This document shows, piece by piece, positions 6,212 to 8,443 of a DNA stretch of 8,443 bases. The stretch spans positions 1-8,443 of the forward strand of contig JAFAWC010000092.1 in assembly GCA_019242135.1 (NCBI GenBank). Direction: 5' to 3'. The notes beneath the pieces are model-generated. The model was not told where the DNA came from. It made no database searches and saw nothing but the letters and a program-made list of their open reading frames with translations. The position numbers were made by a program, and so were the translations under genes. The stretch's first letter is position 1. Every line of letters starts with the position of its first letter. The stretch is from Mycobacteriaceae bacterium (GTDB taxonomy: Bacteria > Actinomycetota > Actinomycetes > Mycobacteriales > Mycobacteriaceae).

Positions 6212-6547
6212 TTAGGTCGAGGTGACGTACTGCGGGCAGTAGGCCGAGGCCGCGTCGACCGCGAACGTCTTGGACCCCGAGGCGTCAAGACCCGTGGTCT
6301 TCTGGACCGCGGCGATGACCGCCTGGCTCGAGTAGCCCTCGTCGAGCGCGGTGCAGACACCGTGCGCGTCGCTGATGGCCCGGGCCGAGGTGGGGGGCGT
6401 GATCCCGTCCTTCGCGAGTTGAGCGAGGAACGCGTCGTCGGTCGAACCGGCGCTGGCGGTACCTGCGGCGATCACGGCGGCCATGCCGAGGGTGGCGGCG
6501 GCCAGGGTGGTGCCGGCGATGGACTTCGTGAAACGGCGAGTGAACAT
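6212..6547 (-). CDS. DUF732 secreted protein
   Basis: A 111-residue exported protein of the DUF732 family, a mycobacterial group of small secreted proteins with no established function. A signal peptide is clear: basic MFTRRFTKS, a hydrophobic core (11-28) and an AxA site TASA before Gly34, leaving a mature chain of about 78 residues. The mature part begins with [15 protein letters not shown] (35-49), the usual DUF732 opening, followed by [10 protein letters not shown] (62-71) and AYCPQY (102-107); C65 and C104 are the conserved pair expected to form a disulfide outside the membrane. The start is ATG 6547 because AAGGAG lies 7 nt before it and the signal peptide starts there; the open frame extends to ATG 6610 but that would put 21 extra residues before the signal sequence. 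It is co-directional with the MpaB gene 120 bp upstream and converges with the hydrolase. Confidence 0.9.
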   Translation of the reverse strand: MFTRRFTKSIAGTTLAAATLGMAAVIAAGTASAGSTDDAFLAQLAKDGITPPTSARAISDAHGVCTALDEGYSSQAVIAAVQKTTGLDASGSKTFAVDAASAYCPQYVTST

Positions 6548-6554
6548 TTCTGTG

Positions 6555-6560
6555 CTCCTT
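6555..6560 (-). promoter_or_regulatory. Ribosome-binding site of the DUF732 gene
   Basis: AAGGAG on the minus strand, 7 nt before ATG 6547. It is one of the strongest Shine-Dalgarno sequences in the window and decides the start in favour of the signal-peptide methionine over the ATG at 6610. Confidence 0.8.
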
Positions 6561-6620
6561 GTGCTGTGGGTTGGTGTGTGCGCTTTTGGCGGCGACACCA
6601 GATTCAGCACCGGCCCTTTT

Positions 6621-6640
6621 GGGATTCTTAATAAATCCTT
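6621..6640. promoter_or_regulatory. AT-rich dyad upstream of the DUF732 gene
   Basis: GGATT (6622-6626) and AATCC (6634-6638) flank a 7-bp AT-only or nearly AT-only centre within the 120-bp gap between the MpaB stop and the DUF732 start. On the minus strand it reads as GGATTTATTAAGAATCC, including TATTAA, which is a poor but possible -10 about 80 bp before the start codon. It could be the promoter or operator of the DUF732 gene, or part of the end of the MpaB transcript; the sequence alone does not decide. Confidence 0.3.
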
Positions 6641-6667
6641 GGCGAGCTATCAGGCGGCGTCGACCCA

Positions 6668-7630
6668 CTACACAAGGGGACGTCCGGTCCGCATCCGCCA
6701 GCTCAGGTCGAGCAGCATCAAGTTGAACGGAAACTCCCGGATGACCTTCGGCAGCACCCCGTTCACGATCCGGATCGCCACGGTCAGCGCATCGAACAGC
6801 CGCTGCCGGCGGGCGTCCCAGGGCAGTCGCATCTCGTCACGGAACCGTTGCGGCAAAAATCCGGTCGTGATCAGCAACGCAATCTGTTCTGACGGTCTGC
6901 GAATCGCACCAGGCAGCGGCAGCGCGACGCGGGCCTTGGCGATCGGGTAGAGGAAGTCCCGCACGGTGTCATCGATGTGCACCTGGTCCAGCGACCGTTG
7001 CCAGTACTCGTCGAACGCGGCGCGGTCGTGCGGCCACAACTCCGGCGGAACCTGCAGGGTGGTGCCCAACGTCCGGCCTTCGCGGTAGTGCTCGTCGGCG
7101 GTCTCGTCGTCCATCTCGCCCACGAACAGGCGGTACACATCCACCGCGCCCTTGTACAGGCACGCGGCCACCCAAAGCTGCAACTCGGGGTCGAACGCGT
7201 TGTAGCTCACCGGACTGTCGTCGGTCGAATAAACCTGCGCGTGCGCGCGGTTGACCCCGCGACGAAACGCGGCCTTCTGCTCGTCGGTGCCCTGGGTGGC
7301 CACTGCCAGGTACGTGAAAGTCGTCCGGGCGCGCTTGATCGGATGCCGGTCGATCCGGCCGCTTTCCACTCGGCTCTCGACCACTCCGTAACCGACGCCC
7401 GGCCGGGCGAGCTGCATGATCACGTTCGCCGGTCCCGCCAACAGAGCGCTGCCCATGAACCCGTCCTGGATGGGCGTGCGCTGGCGGCGACGACGCCTGC
7501 CCTTACCAGGTGTCGGCTCGGCCGACAACACCGGCCGCTCGACGACGGCTCGCCTTCGTCCCCGCCCGCTCGATGCAGCACCACGCCACTGATCGCTACC
7601 GCCGTGCCCGGTGGGCTCGGTGACCGCCAT
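6668..7630 (-). CDS. Oxygenase MpaB family protein (DUF2236)
   Basis: A 320-residue protein of the DUF2236 family, now grouped with fungal MpaB and the latex-clearing protein Lcp, which are haem-dependent oxygenases; actinobacterial members generally have no known substrate. The N-terminal 55 residues are variable and very basic, with GRGRRR (23-27 region) and a RRRRRQR cluster at 45-51. The conserved part runs from about 59: ALLAGPANVIMQLARPGVG (62-80), DRHPIKRARTT (94-104) with His96, RGVNRAHAQV (124-133) with His130, and YNAFDPELQLWVAACLY (143-159). His96 and His130 are candidate haem ligands by analogy with the family. The end (LPKVIREFPFNLMLLDLSWRMR) is typical. ATG 7630 has AGGGG 5 nt upstream; GTG 7636 is possible but badly spaced. 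It is divergent from the TetR gene, its likely regulator. There is no signal peptide. Confidence 0.87.
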   Translation of the reverse strand: MAVTEPTGHGGSDQWRGAASSGRGRRRAVVERPVLSAEPTPGKGRRRRRQRTPIQDGFMGSALLAGPANVIMQLARPGVGYGVVESRVESGRIDRHPIKRARTTFTYLAVATQGTDEQKAAFRRGVNRAHAQVYSTDDSPVSYNAFDPELQLWVAACLYKGAVDVYRLFVGEMDDETADEHYREGRTLGTTLQVPPELWPHDRAAFDEYWQRSLDQVHIDDTVRDFLYPIAKARVALPLPGAIRRPSEQIALLITTGFLPQRFRDEMRLPWDARRQRLFDALTVAIRIVNGVLPKVIREFPFNLMLLDLSWRMRTGRPLV

Positions 7631-7669
7631 GGGCACCCCTACCCCAGAAATCTGATAACGCGTGTTTCC

Positions 7670-7675
7670 TAATAT
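7670..7675 (+). promoter_or_regulatory. Probable -10 element of the TetR gene
   Basis: TAATAT fits the mycobacterial TANNNT -10 and would start transcription near 7682, leaving a leader of about 28 nt before GTG 7710. It lies downstream of the alternative GTG at 7662, which argues against that start. The surrounding 7647-7676 stretch also has GAAA/TTTC half-sites (7647-7650, 7665-7668) and the palindromes ACGCGT and AATATT, so the TetR operator is probably here. Confidence 0.4.
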
Positions 7676-7709
7676 TCCCCGTCGCGCGCTCAGCTGTCAA
7701 GATGGTCTC

Positions 7710-8393
7710 GTGGCACAGAGCACCACCACGGCGCGGCCGTACCGCGGCGTGAAAGCTGCCGACCGGCAGGCCGAGCGCCGCCGCCGGCTGCTCGACGCCG
7801 GGCTGAGCATCCTCGGCTCGGACTCCGAGCCGGACCCGCTGACCGTCCGGGGGGTGTGCGGGCGGGCTGGCCTGTCTGCCCGGTATTTCTACGAAAGCTT
7901 CACCGACAGAGACGATTTCGTCGGCGCTGTGTATGACTGGGTGATCACCGACCTCGCCGCGACAACCCAGGCCGCAGTGACCGCGGCACCGCAGCGCGAG
8001 CAGGCCCGCGCGGGGATGGCCAACGTCGTGCGGTCCATCGCGGGTGACGCGCGGGTCGGGCGACTGCTGTTCAGCGCCGATCTCACCGATCCCATGGTGG
8101 TCCGCAAGCGCGACGAGTCGAGCAGACTGCTCGCAATGCTGTTGCTGCAGCATGTCAGCCAGACCTTCGAGTTGGCCGAGGACGACCGCCTCAGGGCGGT
8201 CTCGCATTTCACCGTCGGAGGCGTCGGCCAGGTCATCGCCGCGTGGCTGGCCGGCCAGCTGGCGAAGACGCCTGACGAGTTGATCGACCTGCTGGCCGCG
8301 CTACTCGACCAGCTCGCCTACCCGCCCGGCGCCCGGACGGTTACGCCGATACGCCAGGCCGGCGGTCAGCAGCGGTCTTCGCCTTCGTCTTGA
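7710..8393 (+). CDS. TetR family transcriptional regulator
   Basis: A 227-residue one-component repressor of the TetR family from GTG 7710. The N-terminal DNA-binding domain spans about 18-65: AERRRRLLDAGLSIL forms helix 1 (21-35), LTVRGVCGRAGLSARYFYESF (45-65, positions given for reference) is the helix-turn-helix with the diagnostic YFYESF and the following DRDDFVGAVYD. The remaining ~150 residues are helical and should form the ligand-binding and dimer domain; the ligand is unknown. An open frame reaches GTG 7662, but a -10 hexamer lies inside that stretch and the VAQSTTTARPYRGV opening resembles mycobacterial relatives, so 7710 is preferred, although its ribosome-binding site is weak. It is divergent from the MpaB gene across about 80 bp and most likely controls that gene and itself. 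The last residues (216-227) are a Gln/Ser-rich tail without family conservation. Confidence 0.87.
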   Translation: MAQSTTTARPYRGVKAADRQAERRRRLLDAGLSILGSDSEPDPLTVRGVCGRAGLSARYFYESFTDRDDFVGAVYDWVITDLAATTQAAVTAAPQREQARAGMANVVRSIAGDARVGRLLFSADLTDPMVVRKRDESSRLLAMLLLQHVSQTFELAEDDRLRAVSHFTVGGVGQVIAAWLAGQLAKTPDELIDLLAALLDQLAYPPGARTVTPIRQAGGQQRSSPSS

Positions 8394-8443
8394 CGTCGGC
8401 TTCCCCGAATTCTTTGGTCCAACAGGCGAATTCAAGGGTGATG
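8341..8443 (-). CDS. Probable C-terminal end of an unidentified gene
   Basis: On the minus strand the right edge is open and reads ITLEFACWTKEFGEADVKTK, then a lysine-rich tail, to a TAA at 8343-8341. Third positions are GC-biased, and the segment has the composition of a real C-terminus: a beta-strand-like start, then a charged helical tail. It overlaps the last 53 bp of the convergent TetR gene, which is acceptable for a tail-to-tail pair but not proof. With only 33 residues I cannot name the family. Without the adjoining sequence it could be a chance open frame. Confidence 0.4.
   Translation of the reverse strand, partial: ITLEFACWTKEFGEADVKTKAKTAADRRPGVSA

Noticed and set aside
6977..7672. 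231-codon plus-strand frame opposite the MpaB gene
   Set aside because: Antisense composition and no motif; the minus strand encodes a clear DUF2236 protein.

Overview
The window looks like an ordinary chromosomal stretch of a mycobacterium (Mycobacterium or Mycolicibacterium type). The evidence is high GC with G/C-rich third codon positions, a DUF732 secreted protein, a TIGR00027-type methyltransferase, an MpaB-family oxygenase, an MgtC protein and a Tam enzyme, which together are typical of that group. There are nine complete genes, one 3'-truncated gene at the left edge (tam) and the probable 3' tail of another gene at the right edge. I see no tRNA, rRNA, CRISPR array, insertion sequence, phage or defence system.

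Left part (1-3184). Partial tam (minus) and a small proline-rich lipoprotein gene (plus) diverge from a 52-bp gap. In that gap the two genes carry mirror-image TAGGGT hexamers, each exactly 6 bp from its start codon, which is the arrangement expected of two leaderless mycobacterial transcripts. The plus strand continues with a large alpha/beta hydrolase and an MgtC/SapB membrane protein, probably one transcription unit.

Middle (3197-6138). A minus-strand pair, a beta-hydroxyacid-dehydrogenase-type oxidoreductase followed 14 bp later by an LCM-type SAM methyltransferase, converges on mgtC. A second alpha/beta hydrolase, resembling the Rv2715 group, is divergent from that pair across about 200 bp. 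This gap holds an AT-rich core with a 10-bp direct repeat and two plausible -10 hexamers. The hydrolase ends inside a 16-bp tandem repeat followed by a strong hairpin shared with the convergent DUF732 gene.

Right part (6212-8443). An MpaB-family oxygenase (minus) is followed downstream by the DUF732 secreted protein. A TetR regulator diverges from the oxygenase across a short gap, the usual layout for a local repressor and its target. The last 100 bases read on the minus strand as the C-terminus of an unidentified protein overlapping the 3' end of tetR.

No gene cluster here forms a recognisable new system. The most interesting points are regulatory (the symmetric leaderless divergent promoter and the 5061-5080 repeat), the diverged CxxxHGVP lipoprotein, the non-canonical substrate motif of the dehydrogenase, and the MpaB/TetR pair.
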